The position numbers and the translations under genes are program-made. Source: an uncultured Eubacteriales bacterium (GTDB taxonomy: Bacteria > Bacillota > Clostridia > Christensenellales > Aristaeellaceae). Taken from it: a stretch of 64,000 nucleotides of DNA. Shown here piece by piece: positions 53,070-62,945 of this stretch (position 1 is the first letter of the stretch; every line of letters starts with the position of its first letter). Below the pieces are notes generated by a model. The model ran no database searches, was not told the origin of the DNA, and was given only the letters and a program-made list of their open reading frames with translations. The DNA lies in contig CACYZW010000004.1 of NCBI GenBank assembly GCA_902778995.1, positions 1 through 64,000 on the forward strand, read 5' to 3'.

Positions 53070-54236
53070 ATGAAGACGATCATAGAGCTGTACGACAGTT
53101 CGCCCATTGAAAACATACTGGGTATCGAGATGTTCCGGCCGGATGAGATGATATTGATCTGCCCGCCCGAGATCGAGCAGAACCGGGAATTTCGCCGGTC
53201 GCTGCGCAGGTATTTTGAATACCGTCAGTATCCTATCAAGCTGACGTTTGTCTCCGTCAGCATGTTGGACGCGATGAAGATCGAGCGCGTGCTCAGGGAG
53301 GTACTGGACGCCCATCCGGACACCGCCATCGACATCTCCGGCGGTACCGACGCCGCGCTGTTCGCGGCGGGCGCGGTGTCCGGAGAGGCCTCCGTGTTCA
53401 CCTACAGCCGCAAGCGCAACACCTTCTTCGAGATCAAGAACGCCCCCTTTGCCCGCGGCCTGCCCTGCACCGTGCAGCTGGACGCCAAATCCTGCTTTTT
53501 GATGGCGGGCGGCACGCTGCTGCCGGGCCGGGCGGACAACGAGGCGCTCAAAAACATGATGCCGGAGATCAGGAAGCTGTTCGACGTGTTCACGAAATAC
53601 CGGCGCGTATGGAACCGGCAGATCAGCTACATCCAGAAGATTTCATCGTCGGAGCCGGGAATGCTGGACGCGTCGGGCCGATGGACGGAGAAGGCGGGGG
53701 ACAGGAACGTCAAGGCGGACGCCGGGCTTCTCAATGCGCTGGCGAAGGCCGGGCTGATACTGGATCTGGTGCTGGGCGAAGAGGCGGTCACCTTCCGCTT
53801 TCCCAACGAGACCGTGCGCTTCTGGCTGCGGGACATCGGCTCGGTGCTGGAGGTGCAGGTGTTCCGGGCCTGCCTGCTCGCGGACTGCTTTGACGACGTG
53901 GTGCTCAGCGCCATCGTCAACTGGCAGGGGCTCAATACACAGCGCGACAGCGTGACCAACGAGATCGACGTGATGGCCGTGCAGGGGATCCAACCCGTGC
54001 TCATCTCCTGCAAGACCTGCGAAATCCACACCGAGGCCCTCAACGAGCTGGCGATTTTGAGGGACCGCTTCGGCGGGAAGTATTCCAGGGCGATCATCGT
54101 CACCTCCGCCCCGGCGACGAAGAACCGCGAACCCATGCGCCGGCGGGCGGACAAGCTGGGCATCGAAGTGGTGGAGTGGGACGATCTGCGCGTGGATCGC
54201 CTGGTTGGGCGCCTGCTGGCGCCGCCGATGCGGTAA
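53070..54236 (+). CDS. Card1/Can2-like CARF-domain nuclease (DUF1887 family)
   Basis: 388 aa. The N-terminal half is a CARF-like Rossmann domain with the ligand loop DISGGTDAALFAAG (residues 88-101, matching the DxSGGT/DxTGGT type). A winged-helix-like middle follows, then a PD-(D/E)xK nuclease with NEIDVMAV (Glu298, Asp300) and LISCKT (Lys315). In the family, cyclic oligoadenylate from type III CRISPR activates DNA/RNA cutting. No CRISPR array or cas gene is in this window; instead hsdM follows 33 bases later. ATG 53070 has AGGGG 9 bases upstream; ATG 53043 has none. Confidence 0.85.
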   Translation: MKTIIELYDSSPIENILGIEMFRPDEMILICPPEIEQNREFRRSLRRYFEYRQYPIKLTFVSVSMLDAMKIERVLREVLDAHPDTAIDISGGTDAALFAAGAVSGEASVFTYSRKRNTFFEIKNAPFARGLPCTVQLDAKSCFLMAGGTLLPGRADNEALKNMMPEIRKLFDVFTKYRRVWNRQISYIQKISSSEPGMLDASGRWTEKAGDRNVKADAGLLNALAKAGLILDLVLGEEAVTFRFPNETVRFWLRDIGSVLEVQVFRACLLADCFDDVVLSAIVNWQGLNTQRDSVTNEIDVMAVQGIQPVLISCKTCEIHTEALNELAILRDRFGGKYSRAIIVTSAPATKNREPMRRRADKLGIEVVEWDDLRVDRLVGRLLAPPMR

Positions 54237-54269
54237 AGGACACAGACAGAAGCATAGGGGGTGCGCGCT

Positions 54270-55769
54270 GTGATCACAGGCGAGCTGAAAAACAAAATTG
54301 ACAGCCTTTGGGAGATATTCTGGACGGGCGGACTGACCAATCCATTGGACGTCATCGAGCAGATGACCTATCTGATGTTCATCCACGACCTGGACGCCAC
54401 GGACAACACCCGCGCGATGGAGTCCGCCATGCTGGGCATTCCCTACACCAGCATATTCGCCCCGGAGGTGACCATCGGCGAGCGCACCATCGACGGCTCG
54501 CAGCTCAAGTGGAGCGTGTTCCACGATTTCCCCGCCGCGCGGATGTATTCCGTCGTCCAGGAATTTGTCTTCCCCTTCATCAAGGGGCTGCACGGCGACA
54601 GGGACAGCGCCTATTCCAAGTACATGGGCGACGCCATCTTCAAGGTGCCCACGCCGCTGATGCTGGACAAGATCGTCTCCGCCATGGACGGCATCTATGA
54701 TACCATGGCCCAGCTCAAGGACGTGGACGCCCGGGGCGATGTCTACGAATACCTGCTCTCAAAGCTGTCCACCGCCGGCGTGAACGGCCAGTTCCGCACG
54801 CCCCGGCACATCATCCGCATGATGGTGGACATGATGGCGCCGAAGCCGGACGAGCTGGTGTGCGATCCGGCCTGCGGCACCTCCGGGTTTTTGGTCGCGG
54901 TCAGCGATTTTTTGAAGGAGAACCGCAAGCAGGAGGTCTTCTTCGACCGGAAGAACACCGACCACTACATGAACCGCATGTTCCACGGCTACGACATGGA
55001 CCGCACCATGCTGCGCATCGGGGCCATGAACATGATGACCCACGGCGTGGACAACCCCACCATCGAATACCGGGACAGCCTGTCCGACCAGAACCCGGAC
55101 CGGGACATGTACAGCCTGATCCTGGCCAATCCCCCCTTCAAGGGCTCGCTGGATTACGACATCGTTTCCACCGACCTTTTGAAGGTGTGCAAGACGAAGA
55201 AGACGGAGTTGCTGTTCCTGGCGCTGTTCCTGCGGATGCTGCGGGTGGGCGGGCGCTGCGCCTGCATCGTGCCGGACGGCGTGCTGTTCGGCTCCTCCAC
55301 CGCCCACAGGGCCATCCGAAAGACGCTGATCGAGGACAACCGGCTGGAGGCCGTCGTCTCCATGCCCTCCGGGGTGTTCAAGCCCTACGCCGGGGTGTCC
55401 ACCGCGGTGCTGGTGTTCACCAAGACCGGCCACGGCGGCACGGACGACGTGTGGTTCTACGACATGCGCGCCGACGGCTTCTCGCTGGACGACAAGCGCA
55501 CGCCCATCGCCGACAACGACATCCCGGACATCGTCGCCCGCTTCCGCAACCGGGCAGGGGAGAAGGACCGCCGGCGCACCGAGCAGAGCTTCCTCGTCCC
55601 CAAACAGGAGATCGTGGACAACGGCTATGACCTCTCCATCAACAAGTACAAGCAGACGGAATACGTGCCCGTGGAGTACCCGCCGACGAGCGAGATATTG
55701 GCGGAATTGAACCGGCTGGAGGCGGAGATACAGAAGGGGTTGAGGGAATTGGAGGGGATGGTGGAGTGA
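54270..55769 (+). CDS. hsdM: type I restriction-modification methyltransferase subunit
   Basis: 499 aa. Starts MITGELKNKIDSLWEIFWTG, the family N-terminus, from GTG 54270, with AGGGGG 9 bases upstream; GTG 54261 is too close. N6-adenine methyltransferase motifs: VCDPACGTSGFLVA (motif I) and LILANPPFKGS (motif IV, NPPF). It modifies host sites together with HsdS. It overlaps rhuM by four bases (GTGA). Confidence 0.95.
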   Translation: MITGELKNKIDSLWEIFWTGGLTNPLDVIEQMTYLMFIHDLDATDNTRAMESAMLGIPYTSIFAPEVTIGERTIDGSQLKWSVFHDFPAARMYSVVQEFVFPFIKGLHGDRDSAYSKYMGDAIFKVPTPLMLDKIVSAMDGIYDTMAQLKDVDARGDVYEYLLSKLSTAGVNGQFRTPRHIIRMMVDMMAPKPDELVCDPACGTSGFLVAVSDFLKENRKQEVFFDRKNTDHYMNRMFHGYDMDRTMLRIGAMNMMTHGVDNPTIEYRDSLSDQNPDRDMYSLILANPPFKGSLDYDIVSTDLLKVCKTKKTELLFLALFLRMLRVGGRCACIVPDGVLFGSSTAHRAIRKTLIEDNRLEAVVSMPSGVFKPYAGVSTAVLVFTKTGHGGTDDVWFYDMRADGFSLDDKRTPIADNDIPDIVARFRNRAGEKDRRRTEQSFLVPKQEIVDNGYDLSINKYKQTEYVPVEYPPTSEILAELNRLEAEIQKGLRELEGMVE

Positions 55770-56794
55770 GTAATAATATCGTGGAAAGTGGTAAAATCCT
55801 GCTCTATCAGTATGAAACAGATAAGGTATTTGTCGATGTATATTTCAAGGACGAGACTTTTTGGATGACTCAGCGAGGCATGAGCGAACTGTTCGCCTGT
55901 ACGACGGACAATATTTCTCTACACTTACAGAATATTTATGCCGAAGAGGAATTGGAACGCGATGCAACCACCGAGAAATTCTCGGTAGTTCGCAAAGAGG
56001 GAAGCCGTCAGGTAAAGCGAGCACTGGACTTCTATAACCTGGACGCCATCATTGCCGTGGGCTATCGCGTCAATTCCAAGAAGGCGACGCGCTTTCGCCA
56101 ATGGGCTACAAAGACGCTTCGGGAGTATGTTCAGAAGGGATTTGTGCTCAACGACGATATGCTCAAAAATGGCCGGCCCTTTGGCCGGGACTATTTCGAT
56201 GAACTGCTGGAGCGCATTCGTGAGATTCGCGCCAGCGAACGCCGCGCCTATCAGAAGATTGCGGATGTCTTTGAACAGTGCAGCTACGATTATGACAGCA
56301 ACAGCGAAACCACGAAGGCCTTTTATGCCTTTGTGCAAAACAAGCTGCATTATGCTGTGACGGGAAAGACGGCTGCCGAGTTGCTCTCCGAACGCGCCAC
56401 GCTCGATAGTCCGACGATGGGCCTGACGACCTGGAAAGCCGCGCCGAGCGGCAAGATACTAAAGAGCGATGTCGTCGTCGCCAAAAACTATCTGAATGAA
56501 AGGGAACTGTCCCGGCTGAACCGTCTGGTGACCATGTTCATCGACCATGCTGAGCTGATGGCCGAGGACGAGATTCCCATGGGCATGCAGGATTGGCTGG
56601 ATGTGACCGATCAATTCCTGAAAAGCAATCGTCGGAAGGTGCTCGATGGCAAGGGACAACTTTCACATGATGAAGCCGTTCGCAAGGTCACAGAGATATA
56701 TGCTGAGTTCCGCAAGCGTCAGGATTTGCAATATGTCTCTGAATTTGACCGGCAGATGGAACGGTATTTGACGGGTGAGAATGAAGAGAAGTGA
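55766..56794 (+). CDS. RhuM family protein in the type I RM operon
   Basis: 342 aa. Family motifs: FWMTQRGMSELFACTTDNIS, a helix-turn-helix-like region, RALDFYNLDAIIAVGYRVNS, ATRFRQWATKTLREYVQKGF, and YDSNSETTKAFYAFVQNKLH. RhuM proteins were named from a Salmonella island and are frequently inserted in type I RM operons; their role is unknown. GTG 55766 overlaps the hsdM stop, so it is translationally coupled. Base composition is more AT-rich than hsdM, suggesting separate acquisition. Confidence 0.88.
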   Translation: MSNNIVESGKILLYQYETDKVFVDVYFKDETFWMTQRGMSELFACTTDNISLHLQNIYAEEELERDATTEKFSVVRKEGSRQVKRALDFYNLDAIIAVGYRVNSKKATRFRQWATKTLREYVQKGFVLNDDMLKNGRPFGRDYFDELLERIREIRASERRAYQKIADVFEQCSYDYDSNSETTKAFYAFVQNKLHYAVTGKTAAELLSERATLDSPTMGLTTWKAAPSGKILKSDVVVAKNYLNERELSRLNRLVTMFIDHAELMAEDEIPMGMQDWLDVTDQFLKSNRRKVLDGKGQLSHDEAVRKVTEIYAEFRKRQDLQYVSEFDRQMERYLTGENEEK

Positions 56795-56818
56795 CAACTT
56801 CGGATTTGTGGGGATGAA

Positions 56819-57955
56819 ATGATGAAACTTGGCGACTTATGTGGGAGCGAAACTGAACGACTTACGGCTGCCGATGCCCTGATGATTGATTATATCGACA
56901 TTTCCAGCGTCAGCAACGAAAGTAAAAGTATAATCGGTAAGCAGACGCTACAGAGTAGAGAAGCCCCGAGCAGAGCGCAACGGGTTATCAAGGCTGATGA
57001 TATACTTGTTTCAACGGTGCGACCCAACTTAAATGCTGTAGCGGTTTACGATGGGTCGTTTGAAAACCTGGCAGTTGCTTCTACCGGGTTTTGTGTTCTG
57101 CGCTGTAAACCTGGAGTGAGTCATCGGTTTGTTTTCAATATTTGTAAATCAAATGCCTTTATCAAAGCGATGACCGAACAGGCAACTGGGGCAAGCTATC
57201 CGGCGGTCAATGACAGAATCATTCGGGCATTTGAGGTTCCTGATCTTGACTATGAATCTCAGACACGGCTTGCAGGAAGGCTGGATAGCATTCAACTGAT
57301 TATCGATCTTAGAAAACAGCAACTTCGTGAACTGGATGATCTCATCAAAGCCCGATTTGTCGAGATGTTTGGTTCTATACGGGAGACTGTTCCTCTATCG
57401 TATTACATCGATTCCTTGGTTGCAGGGAAAAGCCTTGCCGGGGAAGAGGAATGCACTAACAAAGTACTGAAAACAGGTGCAGCGACTCATGATTATTTTG
57501 ACGCTTCTCAAGTAAAGAATCTGCCTAAAGAATATGTACCTTTGCCAGAACATTTAATACATGATGGTGATGTCATTATAAGCAGGATGAATACAGCGGA
57601 ATTGGTTGGCGCCGCTGCGTACATTTGGGCAGCGCCAAATAACACATATCTTCCAGATCGGCTATGGAGAGCTGAACTAACGGATAAAGCAAATCCCATA
57701 TTTGTTTGGCAATCGATTATTCAGCCGACGACCAAGGAAGCCATCAGGAGAATCGCCGGAGGCACAAGTGGAAGCATGAAGAATATTTCAAAACCGGGAT
57801 TGTTGGGACTTCATGTGAAAAAGGTTGAAATGAGCACACAAAACAAGTTTGCCGCCTTCGTCTCTCAGGTCGACAAATCTAAAGTTGTCGTGCAGGAAGC
57901 CTTGGACAAGGCACAACTGCTGTTTGACAGTTTGATGCAGCAATACTTTGGGTGA
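56819..57955 (+). CDS. hsdS: type I restriction-modification specificity subunit
   Basis: 378 aa with two target-recognition domains (about residues 1-150 and 190-345), separated and followed by coiled-coil spacers (LDSIQLIIDLRKQQLRELDD and VVVQEALDKAQLLFDSL). The QATGASYPAV-type and GGTSGSMKNIS motifs mark the end of each TRD. It sets which DNA site is methylated and cut. Notably more AT-rich than hsdM and hsdR, as expected for a variable, horizontally exchanged gene. No second hsdS or invertible repeat is visible. Confidence 0.9.
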   Translation: MMKLGDLCGSETERLTAADALMIDYIDISSVSNESKSIIGKQTLQSREAPSRAQRVIKADDILVSTVRPNLNAVAVYDGSFENLAVASTGFCVLRCKPGVSHRFVFNICKSNAFIKAMTEQATGASYPAVNDRIIRAFEVPDLDYESQTRLAGRLDSIQLIIDLRKQQLRELDDLIKARFVEMFGSIRETVPLSYYIDSLVAGKSLAGEEECTNKVLKTGAATHDYFDASQVKNLPKEYVPLPEHLIHDGDVIISRMNTAELVGAAAYIWAAPNNTYLPDRLWRAELTDKANPIFVWQSIIQPTTKEAIRRIAGGTSGSMKNISKPGLLGLHVKKVEMSTQNKFAAFVSQVDKSKVVVQEALDKAQLLFDSLMQQYFG

Positions 57956-57964
57956 GGTGATCCC

Positions 57965-60900
57965 ATGACCAACTTCGATTTCCTGCTTTCCACCCCGGCC
58001 TTTGAATCCTTCGCGGACGTGGCGGTGGCGTCGGAGCGCATCTATGCCATCGACCCGTCGGTCTGCGTGGTGAACTGCCGCCGGGCGATGGAGATCGCCG
58101 TGAAGTGGATGTATGCCGTGGACAGCGCGCTGGTCATGCCCTGGGACGACAAGCTGGTCAGCCTGATGAACACCGACGCGTTCCGGGACATCGTGGATTC
58201 GGACGTGCTGCGGCGCATGGATTTCATCCGCCGCATCGGCAATATCGCCGCCCATGAGGGCAAGAAGATCACCAAAGACCAGGCGCGGCTGTGCCTCCAG
58301 CATCTCCATAGCTTCATGGACTTCGTGGCCTATTGCTATGGCGACAGCTATGAAGAGCGCAGGTTTGACCCCGCCCTGCTGGACGCGCCCGCGCCCGCCG
58401 CGCCCGCGCCCGCCGCGCCTGCGCCCGCCGCGCCTGCGCCGACCCCGGATAAGGATGTCCGCATCGAGGAACTGCTGAAGGAAAACGCGGCACTCAGGGA
58501 AGAACTGACCGCCCGGCGCGAGGAGCAGCAGCAGACCTATGTGCCCAAGCCGCTGGACATCTCCGAATACAGGACCCGCAAGGCCTACATCGACTACATG
58601 CTGATGGACGCGGGATGGACCCAGGGCGCCGACTGGCTGAACGAGGTGGAGCTGCGGGGCATGCCCAGCGCCTCCGGGGTGGGCTATGCCGACTATGTGC
58701 TGTACGGCAGCGACGGGCGCGCGCTGGCGGTGATCGAGGCCAAGCGCACCTGCGAGGACGTGTCCAAGGGCCGCCAGCAGGCCAAGCTGTACGCAGATTT
58801 GATCGAAGCCAAACAGGGCCGCCGCCCGGTGGTGTTCCTCACCAACGGCTTTGAGACGCGCATCATCGACAACCGGTATCCCGAGCGCCGGGTTGCCACG
58901 ATCTACTCAAAGCGTGACCTGGAGAAGTGGTTCAACCTGCTGAGCATGCGCACCGGCCTTTCGCACATCGTGGTGGACAAGAAGATCGCCGGGCGATACT
59001 ATCAGGAGCAGGCCGTTCGCGCCGTGTGCGAGAGCTTCGATAAGAATAACCGGCGCAGGGCGCTGCTGGTGATGGCCACCGGCTCCGGCAAGACCCGCAC
59101 CGTGATCGCGCTGGTGAAGGCGCTGCTGGAGCAGGGTTGGGTGAAGAACATACTGTTCCTGGCCGATCGCAACAGCCTGGTCACCCAGGCCAAGCGCAGC
59201 TTTGTGAACCTGCTGCCGGACCTCTCCGTGGTCAATCTCTGCGAGGACAAGAGCAACTATGGCGCGCACTGCGTGTTTTCCACCTACCAGACCATGTACA
59301 ACTGCATCGACGCCATACAGGACGACCAGGGCAAGCTGTTCACCTGCGGGCACTTCGATTTGATCATCTGCGACGAGGCCCACCGCTCCATCTACAACAA
59401 ATACAAGGACATCTTCGATTACTTCGACGCGCCGCTGGTGGGCCTGACCGCCACGCCCAAGGACGACATCGACAAGAACACCTATGGCATCTTCGAGCTG
59501 CAGAACGGCGTGCCCACCTACGGCTACGAGCTGGCCGAGGCCGTGCGCGACGGCTTCCTGGTGGACTTCGTCTCCGTGGAATCGAAGCTGAAATTCCTGG
59601 AGCAGGGCATCGTGTACGACGAGCTCTCCGACGCGGACAAGCAGGCCTATGAGGCGACCTTCACCGATGAAAACGGCGAGCTGCCGGAGAGCATCTCGTC
59701 CTCCGCGCTGAACGAGTGGATTTTCAACGAGGACACCATCCGCGAGGTGCTGAACATACTGATGACCCACGGGCTGAGGGTGGACTACGGGAACAAGATC
59801 GGCAAGACGATCATATTTGCCAGGAGCCACACCCATGCCGAAAAGATACTGGAGGTGTTCGGAAGGGAATATCCCCAGCTGACGGGCTACGCGAAGGTCA
59901 TTGACAACTACATCAACTATGCCCAGACCGCCATCGACGAGTTCTCCGAGCCGAACAGGCTGCCGCAGATCGCCATCTCCGTGGATATGCTGGATACCGG
60001 CATCGACGTGCCCGAGGTGCTGAACCTGGTGTTGGCACGCGGCTGTGCCCCGGCCTGCTGGACGGCGAGGACAAGAGGCAATTCTATATCTTCGACTTCT
60101 GCGGGAATTTCGAGTTTTTCCGGATGAACCAGGGCAAGCCCGTGCCCAACACCATATCGTTGTCAGGCGCGATTTTTACGCTCAAGGCGGAGATCGCGTT
60201 CAAGCTGCAGGACCTGGATTATCAGACGCCCGACCTGATCGAGTTCCGCAAGACGCTGGTGGACGACATGGTGGCGAAGGTTCGGGAGCTGAACAAGGAC
60301 AATTTTGCCGTCCGCCAGCATCTGAAATATGTGGAGCTGTACGCCAATCCCGACAGCTATCGGGCGCTGACCTATGAGGACACCCTGATGATGAAGCAGG
60401 AGCTGGCGCCGTTGATCGTGCCGGACGACGACGACGCCAAGGCCCTGCGCTTCGATGCGCTGATATACGGCATCGAACTGGCCTATCTCGTGGGGAAGAA
60501 ATACGGCAAGGCGCGGTCCGACCTGATGAAGAAGGTGGCTGCGGTTGCAAAGGTCGCCAACATCCCTGAGATCGAGCAGCAGGCGGAGCTGATCGACAGG
60601 ATCCTTCACACGGACTATGTCGACAACGCCGGTATCAATGAATTCGAGCACATCCGGGAGAAACTCAGGGATTTGATCAAGTACATCCCCCGCGTTGTAT
60701 TTCATGTTGATATTGACATGGAGGATACCTTGCTGTCAATGGACTGGAACGAGTCCAACCTGGAGAGCGACGACCTGAAGGATTACCGCGCCAAGGCGGA
60801 ATACTACATTCGCCAGCACCAGGACAATGGCGCGATTGCGAAGCTCAGGGGGAATGTCCCCCTGACATCCGGCGACATAGAAGAACTGGAGAAGATCCTG

Positions 60901-61239
60901 TGGAGCGAAGTGGGTACCAAGCAGGATTACGAGGCGGAATACGGCCAGAAGCCGCTGGGAGAGCTGGTGAGGGAAATCGTCGGAATGGATATGGCCGCGG
61001 CGAAGGCGGCGTTCTCCGATTTTCTGGAAAGGGCCAACCTGGACAGCCGACAGATCTATTTCGTGAATCAGATCGTGGAATACATCGTGCGAAACGGCAT
61101 GATGAAGGATCTTTCCGTGCTGCAACAGCCGCCGTTTACGGATCAGGGGAATATCGTGGAACTGTTTTCCTCAAACCTCGGGGTTTGGAACGGCATAAAG
61201 AGGACAATAGAGCAGATCAACGAAAACGCAGCTGCATAA
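57965..61239 (+). pseudogene. hsdR: type I restriction endonuclease subunit with frameshift at helicase motif VI
   Basis: Frame 1 (57965 to about 60030): DUF4145-like domain (1-135), a PAPAA tandem linker (140-162), coiled coil, nuclease domain with LAVIEAKRT, helicase motifs ATGSGKTRT, CDEAHRS, GLTATPKDD and SVDMLDTGIDVPEVLNLV. At about 60030 the frame changes. GTRLCPGLLDGEDKRQFYIF and the rest of the C-terminal EcoEI-type domain continue in a different frame to 61239. The stretch normally between NLV and GTR, about 17 residues containing the motif VI QMIGR core, is absent. This implies a deletion near 49 bases. The product should lack restriction, unless this is an assembly error. Confidence 0.82.
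58383..58440 (+). repeat. in-frame 15-base tandem repeat inside hsdR
   Basis: About four units of a GCGCCCGCGCCCGCC-like 15-mer coding Pro-Ala-Pro-Ala-Ala. Unit length is a multiple of three, so copy-number change alters linker length without changing frame. Confidence 0.75.
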
Positions 61240-61266
61240 TCAACGCAGAAACAGGAGGGCTTTACA

Positions 61267-62187
61267 TTGGTAGAAGTGATTCGGACGATTCTGCCGGTCG
61301 TCGTCATGTTGGTGATCGGCATCATATCCCGTCGAAGCGGCATGATTTCCCGCGAGGGCATCGGGGCGCTGAAGAATGTGGTGGTGAACATCACGCTGCC
61401 CGCCGTGCTGCTGAATGCCTTTGCCACCACCAGCTACACCTTTATGGATGTGGTGGTGCCGCTTTTGATGTTCGCGGTGTGCTTCATCGCCTGGGCGCTG
61501 GGCAGGGCGGCGGGGAAGGCGCTGCGCATGCCGTCGCGCTTTGTGCCCTTCCTGACCACCGGCTTTGAGGCGGGCATGCTGGGCTACGCGCTGTTCAACA
61601 TGCTCTACGGGGCGGACCGCACCGCCGAGTTCGCCCGGATCGACCTGGGCCAGGTGCTGTTCGTTTTCACGCTGTACAAGGTGCTTCTTGCCATGGATGG
61701 CAATGAAAAGGCGGACGCGGGCCAGCTCATCAGGGAGATGGCCCTGTCGCCGATCATCATCGCCATCGTCGCGGGGGTGCTGCTGGGGGCGACGGGGCTG
61801 TACAGGGCCATGATCCCCTCGGGCGTCAGCGGCGTGTTGGATGCATGCACGTCCTTCGTGGCGGCCCCCACCAGCGCGATCATACTGCTGACCATCGGCT
61901 ACGACCTGATGCTGGACGACATCCCCTGGGCGCAGACGGCGAAGGTGGTCGCCCTGCGCCTGGTCATCATGCTGGCGCTCCGCACGGCGCTGGTGGCGCT
62001 GCTGCGCGTCCTCTGGCCCCAGACGGACCTGACTGCGGCGATCAATGTGATGTTTATACTGCCGCCGCCCTTCGTGCTGCCCGTGTTCGCGGACGACGCG
62101 GACCAGCGCACCTATGTGTCCTCGGCCCTGTCGGTGTCCACGCTGGTGGCCATCGTCGGCTTTGGAATCATAGCGGCGATGGGGTAG
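61267..62187 (+). CDS. AEC family transporter
   Basis: 306 aa, about ten helices. Typical auxin-efflux-carrier layout: opening VEVIRTILPVVVMLVIGIIS, the NITLPAVLLNAF motif in the first half, TTGFEAGMLGYALF, and APTSAIILLTIGYDL in the second half. Family members export organic acids or similar anions; the substrate is not determined. TTG 61267 lies 7 bases after GGAGGG. Independent of the defence block upstream. Confidence 0.85.
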   Translation: MVEVIRTILPVVVMLVIGIISRRSGMISREGIGALKNVVVNITLPAVLLNAFATTSYTFMDVVVPLLMFAVCFIAWALGRAAGKALRMPSRFVPFLTTGFEAGMLGYALFNMLYGADRTAEFARIDLGQVLFVFTLYKVLLAMDGNEKADAGQLIREMALSPIIIAIVAGVLLGATGLYRAMIPSGVSGVLDACTSFVAAPTSAIILLTIGYDLMLDDIPWAQTAKVVALRLVIMLALRTALVALLRVLWPQTDLTAAINVMFILPPPFVLPVFADDADQRTYVSSALSVSTLVAIVGFGIIAAMG

Positions 62188-62227
62188 CACGGCGCGTGAC
62201 AGTCGCCGCTGCAATGCTGAAAAAATA

Positions 62228-62260
62228 CCGCACGATTCGATCGTGCGGCGTTTTCATATG
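62228..62260. terminator. terminator between the AEC gene and PPC paralogue 2
   Basis: Perfect 9-bp stem CCGCACGAT/ATCGTGCGG (62228-62248), loop TCG, then CGTTTTC; on the minus strand it ends in ATTTTTTC. It serves convergent genes. Confidence 0.75.
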
Positions 62261-62276
62261 CCCTTATACCGGTCAA

Positions 62277-62687
62277 TCAGAAATCCATCAAATACAGACC
62301 CCATGTTTCGTCCTGGCGCCGTTCCACGCGGCCATCGATCACGCGCACGACGATCTCCGCCGTGATGCTGACGGTTGCGCGGGTCAGGTGCCCGCCGCGC
62401 ACGTTCCCATCGCGGTCGCCCGCGCTCATGTGCAGATGCAGATGCCGGCCCTGGGTGATCGTGCCGTGCAGGGACACGATCTCATAAGCCCCCTGGAAGC
62501 GGTTCGGCAGGAACCGCTTTTCATTTTTGTCGAACACGCCCACGGTGAAGTCGTCCACCGCGCCAAGGCCGTTGATCTCGGCCAGGCCGATGCCTTCCCG
62601 CTCGGCCAGGCGCGAAAGCTGCGCCACGATTTCCTCGCCTGGGTCGAGGCGCACGATGCAGGTGTCGTTATATCGTCTGTAGTCCAT
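62277..62687 (-). CDS. PPC (DUF296) domain protein, paralogue 2
   Basis: 136 aa. [53 protein letters not shown] and [17 protein letters not shown]; the HLHLH and GGHL His residues form the putative metal site. ATG 62687 is preferred over 62705: GGTGGG ends 7 bases upstream, and paralogue 1 (17.9 kb) starts the same way (MDYRK/MDYRR). Function unproven. Confidence 0.82.
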   Translation of the reverse strand: MDYRRYNDTCIVRLDPGEEIVAQLSRLAEREGIGLAEINGLGAVDDFTVGVFDKNEKRFLPNRFQGAYEIVSLHGTITQGRHLHLHMSAGDRDGNVRGGHLTRATVSITAEIVVRVIDGRVERRQDETWGLYLMDF

Positions 62688-62840
62688 GTCAAACCCACCT
62701 TTCATAATATTTTAACACAGAGGGGCTCGTTTTGCAAGCGCGGGAGGCGCTCAATAAGGGCGGTTTTCATATCTTTTTGATTTCATAATACAAATTTACC
62801 TGCAAATATGAAAAAAGATGGCGCAGGGGGCTTTTCAAAC

Positions 62841-62869
62841 TTGCGTTTTTCTGTTAAAATGTATACACT
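62841..62869 (+). promoter_or_regulatory. possible promoter of the EF-G paralogue
   Basis: TTGCGT (62841-62846), 17 bases, TACACT (62864-62869). TAAAAT at 62855 is an alternative -10 with poor spacing. Confidence 0.4.
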
Positions 62870-62945
62870 ATGGCAAATAAGCGCGTATAGGGTAAAACAT
62901 CCGTTGCGCTTGTGCGCGTAAAAAATCATACAGGGGGAATTCTTT

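Noticed and set aside
56819..57955. Phase-variable hsdS with an invertible partner
   Set aside because: Only one hsdS copy and no long inverted repeats or recombinase gene are present in this window.
58380..58445. CRISPR-like array
   Set aside because: The units are contiguous 15-base coding repeats without spacers. No CRISPR array was found anywhere in the window.
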